64,000 nt of DNA from Bacillus sp. FJAT-14578. Lineage in GTDB: Bacteria; Bacillota; Bacilli; Bacillales; Bacillaceae_H. The notes under the pieces were generated by a model. The model was given only the letters and a program-made list of their open reading frames with translations, had not been told where the DNA came from and ran no database searches. Both the position numbers and the translations under genes were made by a program. Position 1 is the first letter of the stretch. The number at the start of each line of letters is the position of its first letter. Location of the stretch: positions 620,001 to 684,000 of the forward strand of contig NZ_AYSE01000004.1 of the NCBI RefSeq assembly GCF_000504165.1, read 5' to 3'. Below, piece after piece: positions 8,046 through 16,803 of the stretch.

Positions 8046-9416
8046 TTATGCTTTGCTCATAAACAAAGTTGGGTCACCAGCTAATTTGGTTAATTTGCCG
8101 TTTTCTATTATTCCTTGCTTTTCCAGCCATTGTTCGAACTGTGGAGCGGGACTTAAACGCAGTACACTACGTAATGTGGCAATATCGTGATAACTTAACG
8201 ATTGATAATTCAACATGCAATCATCCGCCATAGGAACACCAATCACGAAATTCACACCAGCGGCCGCTAATAGCGTACTAAGAGTGTCCATATCATTTTG
8301 GTCGGCTTTCATATGATTCGTATAGCAAACATCGACCCCCATCGGCAAACCGTGCATTTTCCCCATAAAGTGATCTTCTAACCCAGCCCGAATCACTTGT
8401 TTGCTGTCGTATAAGTACTCCGGTCCAATGAACCCCACAACGGTGTTGACTAAGAACGGTTTATATCTTTTTGCCAGTCCATAGCATCTAGCCTCTAATG
8501 TCACCTGGTCGATATCAAAATGGGCCTCGGCTGATAGTTCTGATCCTTGCCCCGTTTCGAGGTACCACCTGTTAGGACCGACAGCTGTTCCCTTCTCATG
8601 AATAAGAGACGTTGCTTCATCAAGCATTGAAACTGAAATACCAAAAGACTCGATCCCGGCTTGAGTGCCGGCCAAACTTTGAAAAATCAAGTCAGCAGGC
8701 GCTCCCTTTTCGATTGCCCTCATTTGGCTTGTCACATGTGATAACACACAGTTTTGGGTTGGGATGGAAAACTGATTGATAATTTCTTTTGTTTCACACA
8801 ACATTCCATAAATATTATCCGTTGTATCAATAACCGGATTAATTCCGATCATGGCGTCTCCTACCCCGTAACTCAACGCTTCATATAAAGAAGCCCTCAT
8901 GCCTTGCAGATTGTCGGAAGGATGATTAGGCTGTGCTCTCGCCGCTAATACCCCCATTTGTCCCACTTTCGTTTGACAGTAGGTAATGATTTTCATTTTA
9001 GATGCCGCTTGAATGAGATCAAGATTGGACATAATCTTCGCCACGGCTGCAATCATTTCACTTGTCAGCCCCTCGCTGATCCTTAACAAATCAGCTCCTG
9101 AGTGCTGCTCATCAAGGATATATTCACGCAAATCGGCAACGGTCCAGTTTTTCAAAATGTCATATATGCTTTCATTCAAGCTTTCTTCAATGACTTTTGA
9201 GACTTCATCCTCTTCCGGGGATAATAAGGGGTAGTTTCGAATGTCAGCTAAAGTCAAGTCGGCTAACACCACCTTCGCCGCCATGCGCTCTTTCATGTTT
9301 TCGGCACTGATGCCTGCGAGCTGGTCGCCGGAACGTTCTTCGTTCGCCTTCGCCATGATTTCTTTTAAACTATGGAATTGATAGGTTTTTCCCAATAAGG
9401 CCGTTTTCTTATACAT
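8046..9416 (-). CDS. eutB: Ethanolamine ammonia-lyase large subunit
   Basis: EutB (456 residues from the chosen start, close to the usual 453) carries the active site of ethanolamine ammonia-lyase. Family segments visible include TYQFHSLKEIMAKANEERSGD near the N-terminus, ITYCQTKVGQMGVLAARAQPNHPSDN, IGINPVIDTTDN, LETGQGSE and FIGPEYLYDSKQV. I chose the ATG at 9416, preceded by GAGGTGAT, over the ATG at 9440 that overlaps the end of eutA; family members start near this position. It lies between eutA and eutC and must depend on adenosylcobalamin supplied from elsewhere, since no eutT is present here. Confidence 0.95.
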   Translation of the reverse strand: MYKKTALLGKTYQFHSLKEIMAKANEERSGDQLAGISAENMKERMAAKVVLADLTLADIRNYPLLSPEEDEVSKVIEESLNESIYDILKNWTVADLREYILDEQHSGADLLRISEGLTSEMIAAVAKIMSNLDLIQAASKMKIITYCQTKVGQMGVLAARAQPNHPSDNLQGMRASLYEALSYGVGDAMIGINPVIDTTDNIYGMLCETKEIINQFSIPTQNCVLSHVTSQMRAIEKGAPADLIFQSLAGTQAGIESFGISVSMLDEATSLIHEKGTAVGPNRWYLETGQGSELSAEAHFDIDQVTLEARCYGLAKRYKPFLVNTVVGFIGPEYLYDSKQVIRAGLEDHFMGKMHGLPMGVDVCYTNHMKADQNDMDTLSTLLAAAGVNFVIGVPMADDCMLNYQSLSYHDIATLRSVLRLSPAPQFEQWLEKQGIIENGKLTKLAGDPTLFMSKA

Positions 9417-9436
9417 CTTTATCACCTCGTTTTTAT

Positions 9437-10882
9437 TCATGAAAATGCTAATGTTTTAATGGAAATCGAAATGGCTTCTCCTGCAACAGGCAAACCTAAA
9501 TCAATATAATCACCATGTGTGAAATCCACTTGATCAATACAAATGACTTGCGGCTGTTCCCCGCAATGTTTGGTCAAGGCTTGCCCGAGCGCTTTGGCCA
9601 TATCACTCTCACAAATGACCACCATACAACAGGAGTCTGGAAAATGGAGCGTAAACTGCTCATAAAGTGCGTAAGCTAAACTTTGCAGCATCGCATATGT
9701 GCAATATTGAATCGCTGATAAGGCAATCGCAAATGGCGGGTCTTGCTTTACATCAAATATTTTTTTTGCTTGGAGCATTGCATCATGTAAACGTATGTGA
9801 AAAGCCTCTTTGTGCCATTGTCCATTATCTTCAACAGGTACGGTTATAATTGGGATATTCTTTATCGGCAAAAGAGACTCATTCACATAAACGGTTGCGC
9901 CGCTCACCTCTGTGCTTTGCATTCCTGCTCCGATGACAGTCGCCCTTGTCGTTTCCATCGCTTTTTTGATGTGAACGGGAAATTGCCGAGACACAGACTT
10001 TAGTGCAGAAGCAAGCAAAGGTCCCATATCTCCATGCTTGGTGACATCTTTCAGGTGACAGGGCTTTTCGTCAACCATCATATGACCGACACCGCCTGAA
10101 AAAATCATTTCGTCAATCGGCAACATGGGCTTGGAAGGCGGTTCAAGCAGCAATAACTCTGCTTCATATTTTGGTGAGCCGGTAAGATATGACACCATGC
10201 TTTCGTTCATCCTGTAGCACACTTCTTCAAGCTGCTCATAGGTAACGGTTTCTCCTATTTGCAGGTCAAAATGATTGGCCGTAAGCCAAGGCTGAATATG
10301 TTCTGAAATGTACTCAATCTCCCCATGAGCTGTTAAGCGGATAAGCCGTCCTCCAACATGAAACGTGACCGTCTGGATAGCTTTGCCTTGTTGAAACAAG
10401 GCCGCATTTGCTGTACCACCACCAATGTCTACATTGGCAACAACACCTTCAATTTCAAGAGAACGTTTCATCGCTCCAGATCCTTTTCCGGCCAAAATAC
10501 CCTCTAAGTGGGCTCCTGCCGTTGCCACGACAAAATCACCTGCACGCTCTGCCAAATAATGAATGATGGTTTGGGCATTTTCTTTTCGAGCTGTTTCCCC
10601 TGTGATGATGACAGCTCCCGCTTTCACATCATGCAAACCAATTTGTGATTGCTCATACTCATAGGCTAAAAGTTCCGCTAATTGATCGATATCAATTTCA
10701 TAATGACTTTTTAAAGGTGTCGTATAAATGCGACTCGTATACGTTATTTTACGGTCGACGATTTGACAGCTCGGAAGACTAAAACGGTCTCCTATTTCCC
10801 TCACCAGCAAATGGCTGACAATAAATTTCGTCGTACTTGTGCCGATATCAAGACCGATGCTCTTTATCCAGTTATCCTTCAT
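9437..10882 (-). CDS. eutA: Ethanolamine ammonia-lyase reactivating factor EutA
   Basis: EutA (481 residues from the chosen start) is the ATPase-fold chaperone that exchanges damaged cobalamin on ethanolamine ammonia-lyase. The N-terminal phosphate-binding segment SIGLDIGTSTTKFIVS is of the actin/Hsp70 type, followed by VITGETARKENA, VANVDIGGGTANAALF and the C-terminal AGEAISISIKTLAF. AAGGAGGAT lies six bases before the ATG at 10882; the longer frame that reaches 10960 runs through the leader hairpin and is not used. The gene follows the ANTAR-type leader and is the first gene under its control. Confidence 0.93.
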   Translation of the reverse strand: MKDNWIKSIGLDIGTSTTKFIVSHLLVREIGDRFSLPSCQIVDRKITYTSRIYTTPLKSHYEIDIDQLAELLAYEYEQSQIGLHDVKAGAVIITGETARKENAQTIIHYLAERAGDFVVATAGAHLEGILAGKGSGAMKRSLEIEGVVANVDIGGGTANAALFQQGKAIQTVTFHVGGRLIRLTAHGEIEYISEHIQPWLTANHFDLQIGETVTYEQLEEVCYRMNESMVSYLTGSPKYEAELLLLEPPSKPMLPIDEMIFSGGVGHMMVDEKPCHLKDVTKHGDMGPLLASALKSVSRQFPVHIKKAMETTRATVIGAGMQSTEVSGATVYVNESLLPIKNIPIITVPVEDNGQWHKEAFHIRLHDAMLQAKKIFDVKQDPPFAIALSAIQYCTYAMLQSLAYALYEQFTLHFPDSCCMVVICESDMAKALGQALTKHCGEQPQVICIDQVDFTHGDYIDLGLPVAGEAISISIKTLAFS

Positions 10883-10978
10883 CCTTATCCTCCTTATCTT
10901 TGAAAATCGAGAAACAAAAAGGCGCTTTGAACACTCCCTATCTTTGTAGGGGTGTTGCAAAGCGCCTTTGCTTTATTG
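10883..10978 (-). promoter_or_regulatory. ANTAR-type antitermination leader before eutA
   Basis: On the minus strand a terminator hairpin (10915-10966) pairs GGCGCTTTG with CAAAGCGCC, with an inner AACAC-CCCTA / TAGGG-GTGTT stem and a TTTTTG tail. Its left arm overlaps a competing small hairpin (10958-10975) with stem AAAGC/GCTTT and hexaloop AAAGGC. That loop has A at position 1 and G at position 4, the hallmark of EutV-bound ANTAR RNA. Binding of phosphorylated EutV would hold the small hairpin and prevent termination, letting transcription run into eutABC. The usual second upstream hexaloop hairpin is not obvious. Confidence 0.75.
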
Positions 10979-11554
10979 TTATTCACTTGTTTGTTGTATG
11001 ACCTTTTCTGCCAGCTTGATCATCGGAATATGATGTGTCATGCTTTCTTTCTGCATTCGGCGGTATGCCTGTTCCTCTGTGCAGTTTAGTTGCTGCATCA
11101 GAAGGCCTTTTGCTCGTTCAATGGTTTTGCGATCCGCCATTTTCTGTTCTAGATTCCCGATTTTATCCTGCAAGCTAAGAAATTGTCTCCGTTGACTTAA
11201 GGCAATTTCAACTGCTGGAAGCAGTTCTCTTTCTTTCACAGGTTTAACGAGGTAAGCGTTGATATCGGCATTCTTCGCATCTTCCACCACTTCACGGTGA
11301 CTGTATGCGGTAAGTAACAGGATTGCACAATTCGAAAAGCTTTTAATAATGGACGAGGCTTTTATTCCATTCATCACCGGCATTTTTACATCCATGATGA
11401 TCAAATCCGGCTGCAGGGCATGGGCTTTCTCGATGGCTTCTTCACCATTTTTCCCTTCGCCCACCACCTCATAGCCGCTTTCCTCCAGCATTTCTTTCAT
11501 ATCGATTCTTGTAAAGGGTTCATCATCCACAATCATGATTTTGGAACCGTTCAT
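10979..11554 (-). CDS. eutV: Response regulator with ANTAR RNA-binding domain
   Basis: This 191-residue protein has a CheY-like receiver domain (residues about 4-120: IVDDEPFTRIDM, phospho-acceptor Asp in LIIMDVKMPVMNG, then LLTAYS and YLVKPV) and a C-terminal ANTAR domain (about 130-188: IERAKGLLMQQLNCTEEQAYRRM). It fits EutV, which with the kinase EutW senses ethanolamine and prevents transcription termination at ANTAR hairpins; such a hairpin lies directly downstream. The start overlaps the eutW stop in ATGA, so the two are translationally coupled. Confidence 0.93.
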   Translation of the reverse strand: MNGSKIMIVDDEPFTRIDMKEMLEESGYEVVGEGKNGEEAIEKAHALQPDLIIMDVKMPVMNGIKASSIIKSFSNCAILLLTAYSHREVVEDAKNADINAYLVKPVKERELLPAVEIALSQRRQFLSLQDKIGNLEQKMADRKTIERAKGLLMQQLNCTEEQAYRRMQKESMTHHIPMIKLAEKVIQQTSE

Positions 11555-12669
11555 TCTATCACCCCATCTATAATCGGAAAAGTTATGGAAACCTTTGTCC
11601 CTCTATTAGAATGAAAGAATGAGAGGACACCTTGTAATTTTTCTTCCACTAACATTTCGACAAGCTGCAATCCTAAAGACGACCTTTTGGAAGAAGCGGC
11701 TTCTCCCATTCCGCAGCCATCATCGATTACCGTAATCGTGACCATTTGTTTTCGGCAATTGACACATATTTCGATTTTCCCTTCATCACGTGAGCGGAAA
11801 GCGTGCTTGATACTATTTTGCACTAATTCATTCACAACGAGAGCAACGGATGTGGCCTTGTCCGATGGTAAAAACAATGACTCTCCTTGAACAGATACGG
11901 AAATATGTTGTCCAGGAATACTGGAAGATAAGATAAGCAGCGCTGCAATTTGCTCCATTACAAATTTAACATCTGCTTGCTCAATCCCGTTTTGAGCCAA
12001 ATAGTCATGAACCATCGCCATGCTTGAAATCCGAGACACACTGTCGCGAAAGACTTCGGTTGCTTCCTCTGAGGACGAACGCCGCATTTGCAAACGGAGT
12101 AGGCTTGAAATGACTTGTAAATTGTTTTTCACTCGATGATGTATTTCTTGAATCACGATGGATTGAATCAACTGTTGCTTTTCTTCACTATGGGACGTTT
12201 TCATCAATGTTTTCACTTTGTACTCGTTTTGAATCGCCTGTGAAATGTCCCGTTCTTTTATTAAAACCGCAATTGTCTTTCCAGATTGGTCATGAATAGG
12301 AACAATGTCTTGCTGCATTACCACATGTTCTTGTGTGATTCCTCGTGAACCAATAATGGACTTGCCAGTTTTCAAGCTAAACAAAACCCCCGGTTCCGTT
12401 TCTTCGAACGCAATTTGTCCGAGTACACTATTTTTATATAGAGACTGTGTGGTCGCAGGGTTTGCTTCAGCTACCACGAGAGCTGCATTGCCCTCTGGCA
12501 AGAGGCAATCAATGAATATATCTGCTTGAGAAAGGTCCGAGATGACTTGAAGGTTTTTGGCTAAATCCGAAATGATTTGGCACTGTTCTTTCGATAGACT
12601 TGTGAATTGATTTAGATTTAAAATGTCCACCATGATGCAAGTCTTCCCCTCTTTTTTCTCTTCAAGCAT
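11551..12669 (-). CDS. eutW: Ethanolamine-sensing histidine kinase
   Basis: This up to 372-residue protein has an N-terminal sensor domain (about residues 15-150), a short PAS-like stretch (IVPIHDQSGKTIAVLIKERDIS) and a C-terminal HisKA_2 kinase core. The phosphorylated His lies in IQEIHHRVKNNLQVISSLLRLQ (about 172-193, split here), and the ATPase domain shows VVNELVQNSIKHAF and IDDGCGMG. No membrane helix is seen, so it is cytoplasmic, as known for EutW. The start is uncertain: the ATG at 12669 has a weak ribosome binding site, while an internal ATG at 12633 follows GAGGGGA at a longer than usual distance. It heads the operon. Confidence 0.9.
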   Translation of the reverse strand: MLEEKKEGKTCIMVDILNLNQFTSLSKEQCQIISDLAKNLQVISDLSQADIFIDCLLPEGNAALVVAEANPATTQSLYKNSVLGQIAFEETEPGVLFSLKTGKSIIGSRGITQEHVVMQQDIVPIHDQSGKTIAVLIKERDISQAIQNEYKVKTLMKTSHSEEKQQLIQSIVIQEIHHRVKNNLQVISSLLRLQMRRSSSEEATEVFRDSVSRISSMAMVHDYLAQNGIEQADVKFVMEQIAALLILSSSIPGQHISVSVQGESLFLPSDKATSVALVVNELVQNSIKHAFRSRDEGKIEICVNCRKQMVTITVIDDGCGMGEAASSKRSSLGLQLVEMLVEEKLQGVLSFFHSNRGTKVSITFPIIDGVIE

Positions 12670-13003
12670 TTCACTTATTAATATATTTACTAGATTGATA
12701 TTAAAATTCCTTTTATTCTGATGACAAAATATTAAATATATTATGAATAATTAAAAAGTATAATGATAGCATGACTTAACTATACCAAAAAGAATCTGAA
12801 GTTCAAATTACATGTTAGATTATCTGACATAATTTTTCGGGATATAGGCTGCTTTGTCATGCTAACAAATATAGAGAGGTTGTTTTATACAAATTGAATT
12901 CCAACGTAGAGTGAACACGTTTCTTGATAAATTGATAGTCTCGGCTTCATAGTTACCATAACATTATTATTGGGAATTATAAAATCCCTTAAATCTTGTA
13001 ATA

Positions 13004-13537
13004 TCACTTACTCTTTAACGATTCCTGTCTTTCAAGTTCCAAAAGTTGTGTCTTCATATCTAATCCGCCGCGATAGCCGGTTAACGCACCATTCTTTCCC
13101 ACTACACGATGACAAGGTACAGTGATTAAAACGGGATTAGCCCCAATTGCCGCCCCTACAGCACGAACAGCCGCTGGTTTATTTATGGAATTTGCAATGT
13201 CGGAATAGGACTTTGTCTGTCCGTATGGAATCTCACAAAGTGCGTTCCAGACTGCCAGTTGGAATGCTGTCCCCTTGTAATCGAATCGAACCGAAAAGGT
13301 TTTCCGCTGTCCTTCTAAATACTCCCTGATTTCAACCTTGTAACGTTCAAGTTTTTCGCCGTCTTCAATAAGAAGACTTCCCGGAAAGCGCTTCTGAGCC
13401 CATTCGTATAGTTCTTCGAATGGTTTGTTCTGTGAGCCAACATAGCACAGCCCTTTAGAAGTTGAAACAATATACAAATTCCAATCCTTAAACTCTAGCA
13501 AAGACCAATAAAGAGTTATGTTATTCTTTGATTCCAT
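13004..13537 (-). CDS. ogt: Methylated-DNA-protein-cysteine methyltransferase
   Basis: This 177-residue protein repairs O6-methylguanine by transferring the methyl group to its own cysteine. The active-site motif VPCHRVVG is at about residues 140-147, preceded by the DNA-binding segment YGQTKSYSDIANSINKPAAVRAVGAAIGANP. The length agrees with Ogt-type proteins (AdaB/Ogt). AGGAAGGGT precedes the ATG at 13537. It appears to be a single gene; the 330 bases between it and eutW hold no gene or clear signal. Confidence 0.93.
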   Translation of the reverse strand: MESKNNITLYWSLLEFKDWNLYIVSTSKGLCYVGSQNKPFEELYEWAQKRFPGSLLIEDGEKLERYKVEIREYLEGQRKTFSVRFDYKGTAFQLAVWNALCEIPYGQTKSYSDIANSINKPAAVRAVGAAIGANPVLITVPCHRVVGKNGALTGYRGGLDMKTQLLELERQESLKSK

Positions 13538-13706
13538 TTTACCCTTCCTCCATGTTATTCAATTGACAAAACTGACGAACAACGGTTCCGATTACCGTGT
13601 TCTTCCTTCATGCCTTTTTCCAAAATCACTTAATTAAAAACTAGAAAACAAATCCACACATAATCCTTTTGGTTTTTCTTAAACTAATCTTACTGGGGGA
13701 ATCAAG

Positions 13707-14330
13707 ATGAAAATAGGAATAATAAGCGATTCAACCGTCACGGTAGAAATCGAAACACATGAATTGTCAGAACAAGGGATTATGCTTCAGAACTTATGTT
13801 TTGAAAGTGAATATGAAAAATTAATGACATGGGTATTTGAACAACTTGAAAGTGCTCATGTCATGAGGCGGAACGGGCTTTTAATGGTACAAATTGTGGC
13901 TTGTTCTTATGGAATCAATATTATGATATCAAAACAAGTTCCTAATCAGTGGTTTGATGACATCGACTCGTTTCTTCCGTTTCTAACATCATCAGACGAA
14001 CATTTTGAACCGGCTCAAAAAGAATCACAACGATTCAAAAATGGTGTATTAATTCAATTTGAGGATTTTGAAGATGTCATCCAGTTATCAAAACGAATAC
14101 AGCCTTTTCATAGCCTAACCATTCCTAATGAGCTTTATTACTATGAAGGGCGCTATTTTTTAAATATAGGATGTTATGCGTCAAATGATGGGGAAAGTAT
14201 GCTTGACTTTTTAAGTCTTGTTAAAGAGTATGGGGAGAAAACGACTAAAGCCTTGCCGTTAATTGAAGCTTATGGCAAAAAAATCGCCTTCGGAAATGCA
14301 CTCGAAGAAATATCTGTTTATTTTGTGTAA
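13707..14330 (+). CDS. Divergent MecA/YpbH-like adaptor protein
   Basis: This 207-residue acidic protein resembles the MecA adaptor family that delivers substrates to ClpCP. The N-terminal layout (STVTVEIETHELSEQGI followed by a helix and VQIVACSYGINIMIS) parallels the MecA N-domain, and the C-terminal part (VLIQFEDFEDVIQLSKRI, then NELYYYEGRYFLNIG and a final helix) parallels the Clp-binding domain. The identity to MecA or YpbH looks low, so it may have a different client. GGGGGAATCAAG precedes the ATG. It stands alone. Confidence 0.6.
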   Translation: MKIGIISDSTVTVEIETHELSEQGIMLQNLCFESEYEKLMTWVFEQLESAHVMRRNGLLMVQIVACSYGINIMISKQVPNQWFDDIDSFLPFLTSSDEHFEPAQKESQRFKNGVLIQFEDFEDVIQLSKRIQPFHSLTIPNELYYYEGRYFLNIGCYASNDGESMLDFLSLVKEYGEKTTKALPLIEAYGKKIAFGNALEEISVYFV

Positions 14331-14345
14331 GAGGGTCTAAATATA

Positions 14346-14396
14346 CAAAAAGAGGGTGTCTCCAAAGCATCGTTATGATGCTTTGGAGACACCCTC
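14346..14396 (-). terminator. Perfect 20-bp palindromic terminator
   Basis: GAGGGTGTCTCCAAAGCATC pairs perfectly with its reverse complement around GTTAT. On the minus strand a TTTTTGT tail follows, so it ends the acetyltransferase transcript; it may also stop the MecA-like gene from the other side. The perfect stem starting GAGGGTGTCTC looks like the end of an insertion sequence and may have such an origin. Confidence 0.7.
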
Positions 14397-14499
14397 CTGA
14401 AAGTAAGATTACCTACTCTTTTTTCAGACTTATGAATCAGCCCTTTCAAGGTATGAAATCTGTTGAATCAATGGGAATTTAATTGGTTTTTAAGTAATG

Positions 14500-15009
14500 T
14501 CAGGCAAGAGATTTGTAATAAAAAATGGTTGGATGCAGTTCTCCGTTTGCAGATTTTGCATAGTTAGGGATCTCCCCAGCCTGAATATAACCAATTGAGC
14601 TATAAAGACGATTGGAAGGATCTCCTTTTCTTGTATCGAGAACTAATAACGATCTCCCCTCCTGCTTGGCTCTTTCTTCCGCTCTTTTCATGAGTGAACG
14701 GCCAATTCCATTACGTCGATCATTAGGGTGTGTCATTAATTTGGCGATTTCCGCTCTATGGTTTCCGTTATCCTTCGTACATAAATGCAATTGTACAGTT
14801 CCGGCTATCTGATTATTTATTTTAGCGACAAATAGAATCACTTCTGGAGACAACACGTTTTCCCAATAGTTATCGGCTTCTGAATGCTTTAATGGAGGTA
14901 AAAAACCAATCGATGCACCATCTTCCACTACCTGTACCAAAAGTTCCGAAAGCTCACTGATATGTTCTCCGATAGATGTTAATTGTTCGATTTTCACATT
15001 AACAGCCAA
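14500..15009 (-). CDS. GNAT family N-acetyltransferase
   Basis: This roughly 170-residue protein has the GNAT acetyl-CoA motif AKLMTHPNDRRNGIGRSLMK (about residues 88-107) followed by LLVLDTRKGDPSNRLYSSIGY, close to the arginine/phosphinothricin-type acetyltransferases. The start is unclear: GAGGTGATC is followed by GTG and TTG codons at 15018, 15012 and 15009; the TTG at 15009 has the best spacing. It is separated by 37 bases from the upstream nitrilase-like gene and may share its transcript. Confidence 0.85.
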   Translation of the reverse strand: MAVNVKIEQLTSIGEHISELSELLVQVVEDGASIGFLPPLKHSEADNYWENVLSPEVILFVAKINNQIAGTVQLHLCTKDNGNHRAEIAKLMTHPNDRRNGIGRSLMKRAEERAKQEGRSLLVLDTRKGDPSNRLYSSIGYIQAGEIPNYAKSANGELHPTIFYYKSLA

Positions 15010-15046
15010 CACGATCACCTCAAATCATATGTCTATGTTCCAAACT

Positions 15047-15811
15047 TCAAGATATATATTCAACGTCAAAATCAGCAGAAATTAAATCCATCTCCTCTAA
15101 ATTCCAATCAAGAGTTAGGATTCCAGAGTATAAAGATTTATGTGAAAGGAGGCGTTTACCATTCTTAATAATTAGACTTTCTGCTTCCCAAAAGGTAACG
15201 GTTTCATCTTCTCCCGTGCGATTACAAACAAATAAAGGTAATCCAGTATCGATCGATCTTTGTTCCCATTCCCCGTTTGGTCCGTGTAATCCTGGTCCCC
15301 AAGACGATGGAGCAACGAGAATTTCTGCTCCTTTAGCTAATAAGGTATCTGCAATACTTCTGGTGTACGCATCTGCACATATCAAAACACCAACTTTCAC
15401 ATTTCCCAAATCGATCGGTTCAATGGATTTACCTGATGTTGACCAATTATCTGTAATACTCGTGATTTTTCTTTGCTTTCCTATTACCGCACCATTTCGA
15501 TTTATAACAAATACTGAATTATAAAGGTCACCATTATTGGATTTCTCGGCACACCCGAGAAATACTGTTGTATCGATAGACTTAACCAGACTGAAAAAAT
15601 GGTTCATCCATGCATCAGGCTGTTGTTTAATCCAGCTGGTTCCAATCTTACGAGAAAACTGTAACCCGCTAACAGCTAGTTCAGGCGTTATAATCCAATC
15701 CACGTTTTTATTTGCAGCGAGCTTAACTGCTTTTTCGATCAGATTTTGATTATATTTAATATTTCCTGCAATTGGCAATAGGTGCAATAAAGCTATTCTT
15801 ACTTTCTTCAC
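15047..15811 (-). CDS. Carbon-nitrogen hydrolase (nitrilase superfamily)
   Basis: This 254-residue protein belongs to the nitrilase superfamily, which hydrolyses amides or nitriles with a Glu-Lys-Cys triad. The Glu is in ITPELAVSG (about residue 45), the Lys in IGKQRKIT (about 113) and the Cys in GVLICADAYTR (about 146). A GTG start at 15811 follows GGGAGGGAG. The order with the downstream acetyltransferase suggests a two-gene unit. The substrate is not predictable from the sequence. Confidence 0.85.
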   Translation of the reverse strand: MKKVRIALLHLLPIAGNIKYNQNLIEKAVKLAANKNVDWIITPELAVSGLQFSRKIGTSWIKQQPDAWMNHFFSLVKSIDTTVFLGCAEKSNNGDLYNSVFVINRNGAVIGKQRKITSITDNWSTSGKSIEPIDLGNVKVGVLICADAYTRSIADTLLAKGAEILVAPSSWGPGLHGPNGEWEQRSIDTGLPLFVCNRTGEDETVTFWEAESLIIKNGKRLLSHKSLYSGILTLDWNLEEMDLISADFDVEYIS

Positions 15812-15938
15812 CGCTACTCCCTCCCTCTTTGAGTAGTGAAATGTTTTCCATTTTCTATCATATCACTAAGTTTATTCGTCATAGGTATCATTTTCACAAC
15901 TTTGCAAATTTAGTATAGCTGGATGGACAGGTTTTACT

Positions 15939-16007
15939 TTATGTCACCTTGCTTTCAACCCAACTATGAGACATTTCTACACCGCACTTTTTGCAATGCA
16001 TCTTCAT
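15939..16007 (-). other. Possible micro-ORF or remnant of a zinc-ribbon protein (22 aa)
   Basis: The frame reads MKMHCKKCGVEMSHSWVESK and two more residues, behind an AAGGGG. The CxxC start resembles the zinc-ribbon protein at 40685-40846 (MKHCKQCGAEMF). The second cysteine pair is missing, so it is either a remnant or a very small peptide. It lies in a 530-base stretch (15812-16343) with no other gene. Confidence 0.3.
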
Positions 16008-16131
16008 GACCCCTTTTTTGTAACCGAATCCTCATTTAATAACTTGTATATACAACTTCCGTATGATAAAATACCAATTACCTGAGAATTCTAATGGACT
16101 CTTTCTCTCAATTTAATAACACATTTTTGTG

Positions 16132-16167
16132 TAGCTAAAGGTCACAGGACTTTTAGCTTTTTTTATT
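16132..16167 (+). terminator. Rho-independent terminator without an obvious upstream gene
   Basis: AGCTAAAGG...CTTTTAGCT is followed by TTTTTTT on the plus strand. No intact plus-strand gene precedes it within 1.8 kb, so it is probably left from a lost gene. Confidence 0.6.
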
Positions 16168-16355
16168 TTGGGAACACAGTCACTCTTTTATTTTCTTGCA
16201 AATTTATTATTTAATTACGAAACCATTCTTTTAGCTGAAATCAAAACGTCTAAATCACCATCACTCCTCATTGTTTCATGTTCATACAAGTTTCAAATTT
16301 TTACAACTAAAATATACTGAAAATTTAGTATAATTAAATAAAAGTGAGGGATATG

Positions 16356-16532
16356 ATGGACAAGGTTATTGAGTTTCGGAAGTTTCATAGAAAAAAAAGG
16401 CTCCGGAATGTTCTTCGTCTAGTCGCCGTGATATGTATGACGATTGGGGTTGGGATATTTGCCTACGCCGTAATCAATACGGAGATGAACCGTCCTTTGG
16501 ATATACCTCCATATATTGAAGCCAAACTATAG
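16356..16532 (+). CDS. Small single-pass membrane protein, function unknown
   Basis: This 58-residue protein has a basic N-terminus (FRKFHRKKRLRN) and one membrane helix (about residues 20-42, LRLVAVICMTIGVGIFAYAVI), ending outside with a proline-rich tail DIPPYIEA. GAGGG lies five bases before the ATG at 16356; ATG and GTG codons at 16353 and 16344 are in frame. A TATAAT hexamer lies at 16329-16334. A good terminator follows, so it is an independent transcription unit. I do not recognise the family. Confidence 0.65.
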   Translation: MDKVIEFRKFHRKKRLRNVLRLVAVICMTIGVGIFAYAVINTEMNRPLDIPPYIEAKL

Positions 16533-16534
16533 TG

Positions 16535-16577
16535 AAGAGGCAGCATTCCTTTCCTAAAGAATGCTGCCTCTTTCATT
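16535..16577 (+). terminator. Rho-independent terminator after the small membrane protein
   Basis: GAAGAGGCAGCATTC pairs with GAATGCTGCCTCTTTC around a ten-base loop, directly after the stop codon at 16532. Confidence 0.8.
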
Positions 16578-16803
16578 TGAATGAACAGATGGAATGTTAA
16601 TTTTTTGTAATATTTAGATACTTTTTATAGAAGGGATTTTCACTTTGTTTTATATTATTCATAATCTCTTTTGTTGCTGTTGCACTATTATGTTGTATTT
16701 GACAGGGAAAGCGATTGGTGATCATTGAACCATTCTAGTTCAAAAATGGTTTTAAGACGATATTTATCCTACTGGAAATCTCAAAAAAGAAAGGAAAAAT
16801 TGA

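Noticed and set aside
7300-9436. Cobalamin riboswitch in the eut operon
   Set aside because: Gaps between eutA, eutB, eutC and the permease gene are 14-20 bases, too short for a riboswitch, and the operon leader matches an ANTAR hairpin instead.
10883-10960. Extended N-terminus of EutA to 10960
   Set aside because: It would be read from the terminator hairpin; AAGGAGGAT before the ATG at 10882 and family length fix the start.
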